A stretch of 64,000 nucleotides of DNA from Chitinophaga qingshengii. Lineage in GTDB: Bacteria > Bacteroidota > Bacteroidia > Chitinophagales > Chitinophagaceae. Numbering within the stretch: position 1 is the first letter of the stretch; each line of letters starts with the position of its first letter. Shown one piece after another: positions 1 to 9,776 of the stretch. The stretch covers positions 310,001 through 374,000 of the forward strand of contig NZ_JACVFC010000002.1 in the NCBI RefSeq assembly GCF_014529935.1, written 5' to 3'. The position numbers and the translations under genes were made by a program. Below the pieces are notes generated by a model, which searched no databases, was not told where the DNA came from, and saw nothing but the letters and a program-made list of their open reading frames with translations.

Positions 1-336
1 ATGCAAGATCGTTGCTACGATATATTCTCGCGAACTACCCGGAAGCGTCAATCTATTCAAGGTAATTTCAATAATAGCTGGACTGGCGGTCCGGGTATCA
101 GCAGAAACATCAAGCGGTAAATCTCCTTCATGAAATTCAATTGTAAATTCATCCGTACCAGCAAACATCTGGTTAAAAACGCCCGCAATCGTATTTTGTA
201 ATCCGTCAGCCAAAGCCATATCAATAGCAGCCAGCATGCAAGGGTCGGAAACTCCGGTCTTAATAATATCGGTTACTGAATTGCTACCAGGTACCGTAGT
301 AGCAGGTGGTATCACTTCTACCGGTATATCCATCTC
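1..336 (-). pseudogene. Downstream part of a stop-interrupted lipoprotein gene, running off the left edge
   Basis: This stretch stays open on the minus strand from position 336 to the window edge, in the same frame as the lipoprotein gene at 337-1350. The two are separated only by one TAG codon at 337-339. An ATG at 331-333 could restart translation. The visible part begins MDIPVEVIPP, contains a Cys (SDPCMLAAIDMAL), and ends at the edge with EYIVATILH. Related large Bacteroidota lipoproteins, as I remember them, have a Cys-rich Gly-linked N-terminal part followed by a domain of this kind, with a possible HE metal site starting just where the window ends. I therefore read it as the C-terminal half of one ancestral protein, but a separate downstream gene restarting 3 nt after the stop cannot be excluded. 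Confidence 0.6.
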
Positions 337-1350
337 CTAGCAGGGTAAAATGTATTCAAGACCAGCTGGAGGTGGTGTATTAGGAACTGTATAATTAGGA
401 TCTGGATTGCAGTAGGAAGGCGCATAGTCCGAAGCCACCATAAAACCGCCGGAGCTCAATCCACCTCCGGGAACGTGTTCTTGTCCTCCAGGCGTCCCTC
501 CCCCACCTACAGGAGTATCAAAATCAACCTCACAAGCATACTGAACTTCAACGATGGTGTTGGTTACGGAGCCTGGTGTTGGTTTTTTATAGCAAGTGCA
601 TTTGCTATACTCCGCGAAAGTATGGCCTTCACAAGGACAGGTAAAAGCTGTTGTAGTCTTGGTTACCCAAACATTGGCCCAACAATATTCCTTGTCTACC
701 GGATCCGGATCAACAGGATTTTGCTCATCCCCTTCCCGTGCAGTTGAAAGTCCGTGCGTTGATATGGAAGGCGCTATCCTGGCATTGTTATCCCTGATAG
801 CTGACCTATGCGACCCGGTGACAGTTTTTCCGTCCGCCATGGAATAAGATTTCTTTAACGTTCCGTTCAGCTCTCTGACCAGGATATTACCATCGAAGGC
901 CCTGGATGATGTTGCATTAAACCATTTTTCCGATGGCATCAACTGTACCCATTCAAATACAAGGCTGTCATTAGTACTCTTGTAAGCCATTAAATAGTTC
1001 AGATAGCCAAACTTCACCATTTTGTTGTCTCCCACCTTTACATAAACGTCTCTAAGATAAAGTGGAGTGAGAACAGCATCGTCGCCTTGTTTGAGTTTTC
1101 TAAAGATTGCGGCATCCCATTGCGGCTGCTTTTGCTCCAAGGGAGTGCCCTCTTTCCGCCCTCCCGGCGTACTGGATGATCTTAGACGTGTTTCATAATA
1201 GTTTTTCACCGCTGATACAGTGAGCTGTTTCTGTTCCAGACCAGCGCCAGGCGCAATAACATCTCTTTGACAGGAAATCATTCCAAAGACAAAACATAAC
1301 AATAAATGCAATAAAGGCCGACAGAATAAAGTGCTCTTTTCATAATTCAT
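337..1350 (-). CDS. Cysteine-rich surface lipoprotein, N-terminal part (function unknown)
   Basis: The 337-residue product starts with a type II signal peptide ending in a lipobox-like GMIS before Cys27, so it is probably anchored in the outer membrane. The middle part is polar. Around residues 220-260 there is a cluster of cysteines (CPC, CTC and nearby Cys) that could form disulfides or bind metal, followed by a Gly-rich linker (about residues 280-305) and a Pro-rich tail. The reading frame ends in TAG at 337-339 but continues without further stops past the window edge, so the protein is probably truncated by a nonsense mutation. It stands alone: the next gene upstream in coordinates is separated by a terminator. 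No catalytic motif is visible here and I assign no function. Confidence 0.7.
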   Translation of the reverse strand: MNYEKSTLFCRPLLHLLLCFVFGMISCQRDVIAPGAGLEQKQLTVSAVKNYYETRLRSSSTPGGRKEGTPLEQKQPQWDAAIFRKLKQGDDAVLTPLYLRDVYVKVGDNKMVKFGYLNYLMAYKSTNDSLVFEWVQLMPSEKWFNATSSRAFDGNILVRELNGTLKKSYSMADGKTVTGSHRSAIRDNNARIAPSISTHGLSTAREGDEQNPVDPDPVDKEYCWANVWVTKTTTAFTCPCEGHTFAEYSKCTCYKKPTPGSVTNTIVEVQYACEVDFDTPVGGGGTPGGQEHVPGGGLSSGGFMVASDYAPSYCNPDPNYTVPNTPPPAGLEYILPC

Positions 1351-1478
1351 ACTTGAAGGGTTATACGTTATTAGGGATTTAATTAACTCAACGGGAATTA
1401 GGATATGCTACTATTCTAAAACTAGGAAAAACAAATCAATATAAAAAAAATTTAACGGTTGATATATTTAGCAGACAT

Positions 1479-1514
1479 AAAAAGCCGCCCCTTTAATCAG
1501 GAGCGGCTTTTTAT
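1479..1514 (-). terminator. Rho-independent terminator after the TlpA-type gene
   Basis: An inverted repeat (AAAGCCGC...GCGGCTTT with an extended CCT/AGG stem) lies 20 nt past the stop of the thioredoxin-domain gene and is followed on the minus strand by a T-rich run. It would end the sigma/FecR/SusCD/TlpA transcript. Confidence 0.75.
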
Positions 1515-1532
1515 TCCGTGGTGACAATCCTG

Positions 1533-2993
1533 TCACTGATTCGCCAGGCTCACCATCGCCGATACCTCCGCTACCGCGGCATCATCTCCCCCACTGAAAC
1601 CGGTGAAGCGGAAACGGATATTACCTTTACCATCAATCACAAATTTGGTAGGAATACCCGTTACTTTATAGCTATCCACCACTTTATTCAAACCGGTTTC
1701 CGGATCTTTTAAATCCATCAATACTTCAAAAGGATAGTTATTGGAAGTAACGAATTTTTTGGCGCTGGCGATAGCCTGCTCTTCTTTCTCCCATGTATGT
1801 ACGAAAAGGAACTTCACGTTAGGATCGTTCTTATATTTCTCCATCGCCTTTTTCATAGCAGGAAAAGATGCTTTACAAGGTCCGCACCAGGTGGCCCAGA
1901 AATCCAGTACGACCGTTTTACCTTTATAATCCGCCAGCGATACGGTATTGCCGTCCACATCCTTCAAAGTGAATCCCGGGGCCGGTTCTTTGATGATTTG
2001 TTTAGCGAATTCCTGCCGCATCTTTTCATCGAGACCACCTTTCAGGGAATCGATGTAATTTTCAAGACCTTTATCACCACGTACTTTAGCATAAGCCGTT
2101 GCTAAAAATTCCTTATTGACAGCATTCAGTTTTCCTTGTGCAACCACTTCACTCATACGTTGATAGGCCTGCCGATAGTCGCCTTTTGCCAGCAATACCC
2201 TGGCATACATTTCGTTGACCTGCGGGCGCACCGGCGTTTCCGCAGCTTCCGCCCGTTTCAGGTATACCAGGGCGGAATCGTATTCTTTATCGTCGAACAA
2301 CAACTGCGCATAACTGCTCAGATAACCCGGATAACCCATGGCCGCAAAGCCTGCGCCTTCTTCCTCCTTACGGGTAGTCTTAAATTCATAAGCGTCTTTT
2401 ATCGCTTTTTTCAGCAGTACTTTTGCCTCCGCAGTATGACCGTGTTTAAGAATACCCGCAGCAGTACCGGCCCACCCCTGCCCTTTCCAGAAAGGAGATT
2501 CAATACTATTGGCGTATTCCAGTGCCTTAGGCAGGTTATCCGCCGCTGCATAAGCGCTACCTACACTGTTACGTGCATAGTCATATATAATAACGTCTTT
2601 ATTCAGCTTGCCCTGCGGAAATTTTTTGATCCATGCCTTGTATAATGTTTCTTTTTTTACCGGATCATTTTCATTGTAGATGGTTTCTACCGATTTATTA
2701 CGGACAACAATACCCGCCGGGAATTTTTCACCCGCTACTTTATAGATGGAATCGGCTATGCTGTTTTTTTTCAGCTGATAGAACATATTGGCAGCTGTAA
2801 GCCAATCTGTTTCTTTTTTGCTTTTGGTTAATGCATACATTTGCTGCGTCAGCAATGCTTTGTCGCCTTCACTACCCTTAGCGAGCCGGCTATAGTAGCG
2901 CATCAGCGAATCCTGGTTTATTTTCGTTTGTGCATGAGTGTGAGCTGCGGTCAGCAGACAACCACCCAGCAGGACTGGAAGCAACTTTTTCAT
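1533..2993 (-). CDS. TlpA-family thioredoxin-fold protein with N-terminal helical repeats
   Basis: The 486-residue protein has a signal peptide (cleavage near residue 21, after AHTHAQ) and is probably periplasmic. Residues about 25-330 are helical with repeat-like, TPR-like segments. Residues about 345-486 form a TlpA/AhpC-type redoxin domain with the redox motif WCGPC at about 369-373 and the cis-Pro motif GIPT near 445. Proteins of this build in Bacteroidota are thiol-disulfide oxidoreductases often encoded next to SusC/SusD pairs. Here the gene follows susD by 21 nt, so it is the last gene of that operon. The substrate is not evident; keeping receptor or exported-protein cysteines reduced is an inference from context. 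Confidence 0.88.
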   Translation of the reverse strand: MKKLLPVLLGGCLLTAAHTHAQTKINQDSLMRYYSRLAKGSEGDKALLTQQMYALTKSKKETDWLTAANMFYQLKKNSIADSIYKVAGEKFPAGIVVRNKSVETIYNENDPVKKETLYKAWIKKFPQGKLNKDVIIYDYARNSVGSAYAAADNLPKALEYANSIESPFWKGQGWAGTAAGILKHGHTAEAKVLLKKAIKDAYEFKTTRKEEEGAGFAAMGYPGYLSSYAQLLFDDKEYDSALVYLKRAEAAETPVRPQVNEMYARVLLAKGDYRQAYQRMSEVVAQGKLNAVNKEFLATAYAKVRGDKGLENYIDSLKGGLDEKMRQEFAKQIIKEPAPGFTLKDVDGNTVSLADYKGKTVVLDFWATWCGPCKASFPAMKKAMEKYKNDPNVKFLFVHTWEKEEQAIASAKKFVTSNNYPFEVLMDLKDPETGLNKVVDSYKVTGIPTKFVIDGKGNIRFRFTGFSGGDDAAVAEVSAMVSLANQ

Positions 2994-3014
2994 ATATCAG
3001 GGTTGGTTTTATGA

Positions 3015-4445
3015 TTAATTCGTGTATCCCGGATTTTGTGTTAAAGCGGGGTTAGATACCCGTTGCGCATCAGGGATAGGATACAGCACATCGGTGCTGG
3101 TCCAGGTAGCCGGACGCATACCGCCTATCACTTCATCGGCACGGGTTTTACCGCCGCCGGAAACAGCCGGCGTTCGTTTCAGATCAAACCAGCGATGGCC
3201 CCATTCACCGAATAACTCAGCGGCTTTTTCTTTTTCGATGGCCAGCAACAGTGCCGGTTGCGTGATGTTTTTATCCAGCAACGGCAGGCCAGCTTTGGAA
3301 CGGATGCTGTCTACGTCCGAAACGGCGCCGGACAAATTGCCCTGCTGCGCCCGTGCTTCCGCCCTGATGAGATACTGTTCCGCCAAACGCAGCATCACGT
3401 TAAATTCGGTACCCGTCGTGCTACCGGCTGCCAGTACCCGTTGTTTGTATTTGGTGATCACTTTGTAGTTCCGTCCGCCGATATCTGTAGCTGATACCCA
3501 ACTGGTTTTACGCTTATCTCCCGGCTCCAGTGTATTATACAGTGTATCCGTGAGGGTTACCGCCGGTATGGTACCGGCAGCAGCGGCGTAGCTGCCCCCG
3601 TTGGCGTCGCGATTGGTGGTGTAGGTGGACAAACCGTTCAGGGTAGACAACTGCCAGATTACCTCATTGCTGGTATTGCTGAAGGTGGTATTTAAATCTT
3701 TATTAAGACTATATAATCCCGAGTTGATCACAGCATTGGCTGCCGTTTCTGCTTTTGCCCAGTCCTTTTGGTATAGATAAGCCCTCGCCAGTAAAGCATT
3801 TGCCGTCTGCCGGTTAATGCGTATCCTTAACGGGGACGGGTAAACGTCGGCCAGGAGGCTCTGTGCTTCCGTCAGGTCACCGATCATCTGTGACCAAACC
3901 TGCGCCGTGGCGGAACGGGGTAAGGTGGCGTTACCCAAAGGATCATCCTTCACCGGTAGTGGCACCTCTCCGAATATATTTACCAGATACCCGTAAATAA
4001 AAGCTCTCCATACTTTGGTTTCGCCCAGCAACTGATTTTTTACCGGTGCAGAAAGCCCGTTGCTACGGGTGATACCCTCCATCATGGCATTGGCCTGGGC
4101 GACGGTAGCGTAGCTATAGCTCCACAACGATGGCAAAACTGTATTGGTAACAGTGAGACTATTGGTTTTAAATTCATCGTATGCCGGGCTCGAAACGTTG
4201 TTCTGCAGCTCATTGGCAGAAAGCCCCGGCAATTCACTCAAAGGAAACAACAGGTCGCGTGTAGCCGACATATTGTAAATACCCAGTACCGCACTGGTAG
4301 CTGTCGCATCGGAAGCAAAGGCCTGGTCCAGTCCCACCTGTGTGGTAGGCGGGCCAATCTCCACCAGTTTTTTACAGGAAGTAAAAACACCACCTGCCAG
4401 CAGCAGGCCTATCATCACTTTTTTATAGTTATTGAAAGATGACAT
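3015..4445 (-). CDS. SusD/RagB-family surface nutrient-binding lipoprotein
   Basis: The product has about 476 residues and a lipoprotein signal with Cys24 (GGVFTSC), followed by KKLVEIGPP, the usual start of a mature SusD protein. Family features include the helical TPR-like body and the C-terminal GHRWFDLKR and PIPDAQ motifs (RagB/SusD domain). SusD proteins cap the SusC channel at the cell surface and bind the substrate. I chose the ATG at 4445 over one at 4472 because it gives a standard short signal peptide and avoids overlap with susC, which ends at 4460. The partner susC lies directly upstream and the TlpA gene directly downstream. The substrate cannot be read from the sequence. Confidence 0.92.
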   Translation of the reverse strand: MSSFNNYKKVMIGLLLAGGVFTSCKKLVEIGPPTTQVGLDQAFASDATATSAVLGIYNMSATRDLLFPLSELPGLSANELQNNVSSPAYDEFKTNSLTVTNTVLPSLWSYSYATVAQANAMMEGITRSNGLSAPVKNQLLGETKVWRAFIYGYLVNIFGEVPLPVKDDPLGNATLPRSATAQVWSQMIGDLTEAQSLLADVYPSPLRIRINRQTANALLARAYLYQKDWAKAETAANAVINSGLYSLNKDLNTTFSNTSNEVIWQLSTLNGLSTYTTNRDANGGSYAAAAGTIPAVTLTDTLYNTLEPGDKRKTSWVSATDIGGRNYKVITKYKQRVLAAGSTTGTEFNVMLRLAEQYLIRAEARAQQGNLSGAVSDVDSIRSKAGLPLLDKNITQPALLLAIEKEKAAELFGEWGHRWFDLKRTPAVSGGGKTRADEVIGGMRPATWTSTDVLYPIPDAQRVSNPALTQNPGYTN

Positions 4446-4459
4446 CACAATCAGATTTT

Positions 4460-7400
4460 TTAGAATGAACAATTAATACCAAATACGATGGTCCGCAGCG
4501 GAGGCATGGCAATCATGCCCGTACCGAGGCCAGGAGGGCCTCCAGGCACGCTGGTTTCAGGATCATAGATGTATTTGTTCTTCATCCAGGTAAAAAGGTT
4601 CTGTCCTTCCACATATACTTTCATCCGCGCGATCTTTGCTTTTGACAACCATTTTGAAGGCAGTCCATAACTTAAAGCAGCAGAGCGCAGTTTCAGATAA
4701 CTGGCATCGCCCCATAATGCAGTAGAACTGCTATACTGCGTATAGCCAAGATAGGCGGGCGTGCCGGGCGTTGTAGTCGCAACAGGATAAATGGCCGCGT
4801 CATCTGGTTGTTGCCAGCGATCCAGCAGGGAAGTGTTTTGATTACTTCTGCTACTGCCGACAGGTGTGCTGATATTGTTGATATTTCCTTTCCGGTGATG
4901 AAACTGCAGGAAGAAACTGAAATCCCATTCCCTGTAGGAGATGGTGTTATTCAGACCGCCAAAGAAAGGAGTACCCGGATTGATAATCTGCCGGTCGTTA
5001 TTAAAGTCAATGATCCCATCGTTATTCAGATCAGCATATTGCGGAATACCGGTTTTAGGGTCATAACCAGTGTAAACATATTTTCTCACCAGGTCTATCG
5101 GCTGACCGACCAGGTAACTGCCGGCGTAGAAGGATTTTTCAATCCCCGGAAAGTCAACCAGTTTGTTTTTATAGAACGTAATATTCAGGCTGGTCGTCCA
5201 TCCGAAGTCCCATCTTTTAAGATTGATAGTATTCAGTTCCAGCTCTATCCCGCTGTTTTGCACCAGGGCTGGCATGTTCACGGTATAGTTGCTATAGCCG
5301 GACTGTGTTGGCAAAGCGGCAGATAACAGTTGATCGGAAGAACGGTTACGATAGTAACCTCCGGTAAACCTGATTCTGTCCTGCAGGAAGCTCACATCCA
5401 GTCCGAGTTCCAGCTTACGGGTGGTTTCCCATTTAACGCCGGGGTTAGGCAATAAGGGGCGATATAACGCAGAAGCGCCCTGGTAAGTACCGGCAGCGGA
5501 CAACAGCGGCAAATAGGTATAGTTTGAAATCTGATCATTACCGGTGGTACCGAAGCTGGCTCTCAGTTTACCATAGTTCAGCCAGGTAAGGTTGTCCTGT
5601 ATAAAATTCTCTTCGGAAAACAGCCAGGCGGCGCCTACTGCGCCGAAATTACCGGCAATATTATCCGGTCCGAAACGGGAAGAAGCATCCCGGCGGAAAG
5701 TGACATTCAGCAGGTATTTCTGTTTATAATCATAATTAACGCGGCCAAAGACAGATGCAAAGCGGTAGTCAAAGTAAGCGACAGAATTCAGCACCAGCAT
5801 CCCCGATCCGGTGAGAGAGCCCAGCAGCCCTTCGTTACTGTAGTTGCGGCCATCCACACTTTGCCCGGTAGAAAGGCTGCGTTGGTAAGTACCACCCAGC
5901 ATTACATTCAGGTGGCTCTTCGCTGAACTGATGGTATAGTCGAGCGTAGGTTCCACGATATAATTCTCTGCCCTCGTGTTTGCAAAAGTGGCAGAAGATT
6001 GCGGGTTATTGACCGGGTTCTGCGTAGATGCCGGTTGCGGCTTCACCTGGTCCAGCGTAGTGTTTGTATACCCCAGGCTCACTTTAAACTTCAGGTCTTT
6101 CAGGATGGAATAACGCAGGTTGGCATTGGTCATCAGGTTACCGGTAGTACCGGTATAACGGCGTTGCATCAACGCCACCGGGTTATCGAAACCGGCGGAC
6201 CATAACAATTTACCGGCGTCATCGTACAATGGCATATTGGGAGGCAGGTTATACATTGAAATCAAATCCGATCCCGGCAAAACTGTTTTATCGTTGGCAT
6301 AGTTGGCAGTAATAGCAGCGTAAAATTTATCGTTGGCGGAAGTATGGTCGGCAGACAAACGGCCAGTGAAACGCTGGCTGTTAAAGTCTCCGGGGTAAAC
6401 TGTTGTTTCCTTATGATACCCTGTACTGAAGAGGAAATGTGTTTTTCCTTCACCACCGGAAAGGGAGGCCTGTGCGTCGGTAGTTCTGGTGGTACCGCCT
6501 GCCAGAAAGCGTTGCCAGTCGGTATAGGCATGCTGGTCCCATACCGTTAGTTCTGGTGCGCTAACGCTGGTGGGTGTTACGTTATCATTTTTAAACGCTT
6601 CTTTTCTCAGCGCCAGGTACTGTTCCGTATTCATCATCGGAATAAAGCGGCTGATTTTTCCCGATCCGGTATATACGTTGACGTTAGCCCTGGTTTTACC
6701 GGATTTCCCTTTCTTCGTCGTGATAAGGATCACGCCATTGGCGCCACGGGCGCCGTAGATGGCAGTAGCATCGGCATCTTTGAGAATGTCTATCCTTTCG
6801 ATATCATCGGGATTGATCATGCTAAAAGGGCTGATACCACCATTGGCGGCAGAAACACCGTTGGAATTAAGATTATCTGTAGGCGGATAGGCGCCGTTGA
6901 AATTGGTAAAGGGAACACCGTCTATAACATACAGCGGCAGCGTGCCGGAGTTCATAGAGCCCTGTCCGCGGATCTGCACTACCGCAGCACTGCCCGGCAG
7001 ACCGTTCTGCTGGGTGATCTGCACACCGGGGATACGCCCTGGTAAGGCAGCCAGCGGATTGGATACCGGCTGCGTTTCAATTTCCCCGGCAGTAATACTG
7101 CTCACGGAACCGGTGTTCATCCTTTTAGTGGTAGTGCCATAACCGATCACCACGGCTTCTTCCAGCGATTTTAGCTGTTCCCTCATCACAATATCTATAA
7201 TTGCGCGGCCATTGACCGGTATGCGCTCTGTTTGAAAAGAGATGTAGGAAACCGTCAGTGTGGCTTCTGCCGGCGCATTGCGGAGGATGTACTCCCCTTT
7301 CTCGCTGGTCATCGCTCCAAAGGGAGTACCCGGGATTATCACAGATACAGCCGGAAGCGGATTTCCTTTGCTATCGGTGATCTTACCCCGGATAGTGATC

Positions 7401-7792
7401 CCCTCATCCGCTGGTTTGATTTCATTGGCTGTTGCGTTCTTCAGCCGGACGGCGATAAATTTCCCCGACACTGAAAACGTAAATGGTTGGTTATTGAACA
7501 GTAATTTCAGTACTTCGTTCAGCTCCTGGTCCTGCACCGAAATATTGACCGGCGCCGCCTGGCTAAGCTGGTTCTTTCCATAGATAAAACTGTACCCGGT
7601 TTGTTTTTCTATTTCCCGGAAAGCTTTTTCCAGGGAACCGGATTTCAGGGTGATAGAGACTTTCTGTGCAAAAGTGGCGGTCGTTGTCAACATACAAACT
7701 GCCAGCAGGAAAACCCTGCAAAAGTTGACACCCGTTTTTTCATCTCCCGTTTGTAAAAGGCATAGCGCGCTGATTAGCTTTCTGACAAGCAT
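4460..7792 (-). CDS. SusC/RagA-family TonB-dependent transporter with STN signalling domain
   Basis: This is a 1110-residue outer-membrane transporter. In order it shows a long signal region (about 1-43, ending TTTATFAQ), an STN domain (about 45-115), a carboxypeptidase-regulatory-like domain (about 132-208), a plug domain (about 225-355, with the SusC-type DADATAIYGARGANGVI motif) and a 22-strand-type barrel to the C-terminus. In such FecA-like receptors the STN domain contacts an inner-membrane anti-sigma factor. The FecR gene and ECF sigma gene directly upstream fit this. Together they form a transenvelope signalling system in which substrate binding induces the operon. The ligand is unknown; the absence of glycosidase genes in this operon leaves peptide, glycan or another polymer open. 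Confidence 0.95.
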   Translation of the reverse strand: MLVRKLISALCLLQTGDEKTGVNFCRVFLLAVCMLTTTATFAQKVSITLKSGSLEKAFREIEKQTGYSFIYGKNQLSQAAPVNISVQDQELNEVLKLLFNNQPFTFSVSGKFIAVRLKNATANEIKPADEGITIRGKITDSKGNPLPAVSVIIPGTPFGAMTSEKGEYILRNAPAEATLTVSYISFQTERIPVNGRAIIDIVMREQLKSLEEAVVIGYGTTTKRMNTGSVSSITAGEIETQPVSNPLAALPGRIPGVQITQQNGLPGSAAVVQIRGQGSMNSGTLPLYVIDGVPFTNFNGAYPPTDNLNSNGVSAANGGISPFSMINPDDIERIDILKDADATAIYGARGANGVILITTKKGKSGKTRANVNVYTGSGKISRFIPMMNTEQYLALRKEAFKNDNVTPTSVSAPELTVWDQHAYTDWQRFLAGGTTRTTDAQASLSGGEGKTHFLFSTGYHKETTVYPGDFNSQRFTGRLSADHTSANDKFYAAITANYANDKTVLPGSDLISMYNLPPNMPLYDDAGKLLWSAGFDNPVALMQRRYTGTTGNLMTNANLRYSILKDLKFKVSLGYTNTTLDQVKPQPASTQNPVNNPQSSATFANTRAENYIVEPTLDYTISSAKSHLNVMLGGTYQRSLSTGQSVDGRNYSNEGLLGSLTGSGMLVLNSVAYFDYRFASVFGRVNYDYKQKYLLNVTFRRDASSRFGPDNIAGNFGAVGAAWLFSEENFIQDNLTWLNYGKLRASFGTTGNDQISNYTYLPLLSAAGTYQGASALYRPLLPNPGVKWETTRKLELGLDVSFLQDRIRFTGGYYRNRSSDQLLSAALPTQSGYSNYTVNMPALVQNSGIELELNTINLKRWDFGWTTSLNITFYKNKLVDFPGIEKSFYAGSYLVGQPIDLVRKYVYTGYDPKTGIPQYADLNNDGIIDFNNDRQIINPGTPFFGGLNNTISYREWDFSFFLQFHHRKGNINNISTPVGSSRSNQNTSLLDRWQQPDDAAIYPVATTTPGTPAYLGYTQYSSSTALWGDASYLKLRSAALSYGLPSKWLSKAKIARMKVYVEGQNLFTWMKNKYIYDPETSVPGGPPGLGTGMIAMPPLRTIVFGINCSF

Positions 7793-7898
7793 CTCGTTTG
7801 GTTGATTTTTGGTAAATAATACCGCTTACGCGGATGACAAATGCTCCTCCCGCCTGTAAGATGGCCGGTCTTACAGGATAGGACAACTGGTGTATGAT

Positions 7899-9026
7899 CT
7901 ATTTAATCACGGTTACTTTCCGTCCTTCTATTTTGAAGTGCACGAGATTGGTCATCTCCAGCAGATTTAGCAATCGGGATACCGGAACATCCCTTGGAAT
8001 TTTAGCAACAAAAAGGTCTTTGACATCGGCCTGATACGCGACGTCTATATCATAATATCGTTGTAATGCCGACATAATGGTGGTGATGTCGGCCCCGTTG
8101 AAATAAAACAGTCCTTCTTTCCAGGCTGTCGCTTCCTGCAAATCTGCATTGGTCAATAGTTGTACGGATCCGTTAGTACGAACAGCCAACTGTTCACCCG
8201 GATGCATCAGCTGTGAAGTAGCGGTGGTATTCACTTTCACCGCTCCGCTAACAAGTGTCACCTCCAGGTTGCCGGCATCGCGGAAAGCGCGAACGTTAAA
8301 GGCAGTACCCAGTACATCTATATTCGTATGGTTGGTAGTGGATATGACACTGAAAGGTTGTTGGCTGTTTTGCGCCACTTCAAAATACGCCTGTCCCGAC
8401 ATCATCACCTCCCGTTTACCGCCATGGAAGGCTGTGGGATAAGTCAGCGTAGCGCCTGCATCCATCCATATCCTGGTGCCATCCGCCAGCGCAATGGCCA
8501 GTGGCCTGCTTCCGGGCGGTACCTGGAGGGTATTAAAGCTGCTGCGCTGATCGTTGCCGGAATACACAATTTGTCCGGCGGCATTTTTAGCTACCTGTAC
8601 CTGCCCTTGTAAGGCCAGTACACCGTTGCCGGCGCTGTCCAGCAGTATCTGCTGACCATTGCCCAAGGTCAGCACGGCATGACTACCGGCCGGCGCCGGA
8701 ATGTCATTATGGAAACGAACCGCTTGTGGTTGCAGGTGTTCCCGCCCGCTGAAATAGTAGGTAGTACCAAAGATTCCGGCCACTGCTGCGGCTGCGGCCC
8801 ATTTGTACCAACGCAGCATTTTGCCTGGGCGCCGCCGGGAAAGCACTGGTTGCAACCGTTGACGGATTGCCGTTTCCAGCTGCTGCTGATCACCCAATAG
8901 CTGCTCATCCCAACCGTCCTGCTCCTGAAAAGCATTGAACAACTGGTTGTATTGCAGTATCTCCGCCTCTGTAGCGGTACCGGATACAATTTTTTCTGCT
9001 AATAATATGGCCTCTTCTTTTCTCAT
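7899..9026 (-). CDS. FecR-family anti-sigma factor
   Basis: The 375-residue protein has a cytoplasmic N-terminal part (about 1-70), one membrane segment (WYKWAAAAAVAGIFGTTYYF, about 69-88), a periplasmic FecR domain (about 115-270) and a C-terminal DUF4974/STN-like module (about 305-372, ending in KVTVIK). In this family the N-terminal part holds the ECF sigma factor and the periplasmic part senses the STN domain of the cognate receptor. It lies 82 nt downstream of the sigma gene and about 100 nt upstream of the STN-type susC, the usual order for such regulatory sets. Confidence 0.93.
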   Translation of the reverse strand: MRKEEAILLAEKIVSGTATEAEILQYNQLFNAFQEQDGWDEQLLGDQQQLETAIRQRLQPVLSRRRPGKMLRWYKWAAAAAVAGIFGTTYYFSGREHLQPQAVRFHNDIPAPAGSHAVLTLGNGQQILLDSAGNGVLALQGQVQVAKNAAGQIVYSGNDQRSSFNTLQVPPGSRPLAIALADGTRIWMDAGATLTYPTAFHGGKREVMMSGQAYFEVAQNSQQPFSVISTTNHTNIDVLGTAFNVRAFRDAGNLEVTLVSGAVKVNTTATSQLMHPGEQLAVRTNGSVQLLTNADLQEATAWKEGLFYFNGADITTIMSALQRYYDIDVAYQADVKDLFVAKIPRDVPVSRLLNLLEMTNLVHFKIEGRKVTVIK

Positions 9027-9108
9027 ACATAGCCTATCCTATACCTAGGCACTTGCAAAAACCGACACCCTTAAATGATCCTCAAATTTTTTTTGAGATG
9101 GGTGATAT

Positions 9109-9699
9109 TTAATGATAATGGGCCATCATGGGGAGTAGTAACAGTGCGAGCAGGTGAGGGTCCACGGCTGCCCGGATACGTTTCAGCGCAATGGTTTTCT
9201 GCGCTTCGACCGTTTTAATGGAAATATTCAACAAATCAGCAATCTGTTGATTGGTTAGTTGTCCGTCCCGGCTGAGCAGGAAAATTTCCCGGCATTTTTC
9301 GGGGAGATTGTTCACCACCTGCGCAATGATCAATTTCAGGTCATTGAGCTCCAGGAAGTCCTGCGGACCAGCTGTTTCCGGCCATGACATTCCGGCCAGC
9401 ACGGTATAAAACTCATCCCGGATTTTACCGGAACGGATATAGTTGGCCACCTTAAAACGAACGGCGCTCCGCAGATAGGAAGGAACCGCCTGAATATCCA
9501 GCTGTTCACGCTTCTCCCAGAGCCAGGTGAAAATATCCTGCACAATATCCATACAGGCATGCTGATCCCGCAGCAGGTAAAAAGCGGCCTGATACATACC
9601 AGACCAATGGCGGCTGTATAGTTGGTCAAATGCGCCCACATCTCCTCTTTTCAGCAGGCTTATCAGCTCCAGGTCACTATGGGAATCGCTCCTTATCAA
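9109..9699 (-). CDS. ECF-type RNA polymerase sigma factor (Bacteroidota expansion group)
   Basis: The 196-residue product has sigma region 2 (about residues 20-95, with DIVQDIFTWLWEKRE) and sigma region 4.2 (about 135-180) with the helix-turn-helix LTNQQIADLLNISIKTVEAQ. Its length and motifs fit the ECF sigma-70 group that partners FecR anti-sigma factors. The FecR gene follows directly. It probably directs transcription of the susC/susD/tlpA genes when the receptor is occupied. A TonB-linked two-membrane signal is inferred from neighbours, not shown. Confidence 0.93.
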   Translation of the reverse strand: MIRSDSHSDLELISLLKRGDVGAFDQLYSRHWSGMYQAAFYLLRDQHACMDIVQDIFTWLWEKREQLDIQAVPSYLRSAVRFKVANYIRSGKIRDEFYTVLAGMSWPETAGPQDFLELNDLKLIIAQVVNNLPEKCREIFLLSRDGQLTNQQIADLLNISIKTVEAQKTIALKRIRAAVDPHLLALLLLPMMAHYH

Positions 9700-9776
9700 A
9701 ATATTTCTTTTTCCGCCGCTAAAATAAAAAAAGGAAAGTAGATAATATTTAAATCTTCACGGATCACCAGATGTTG

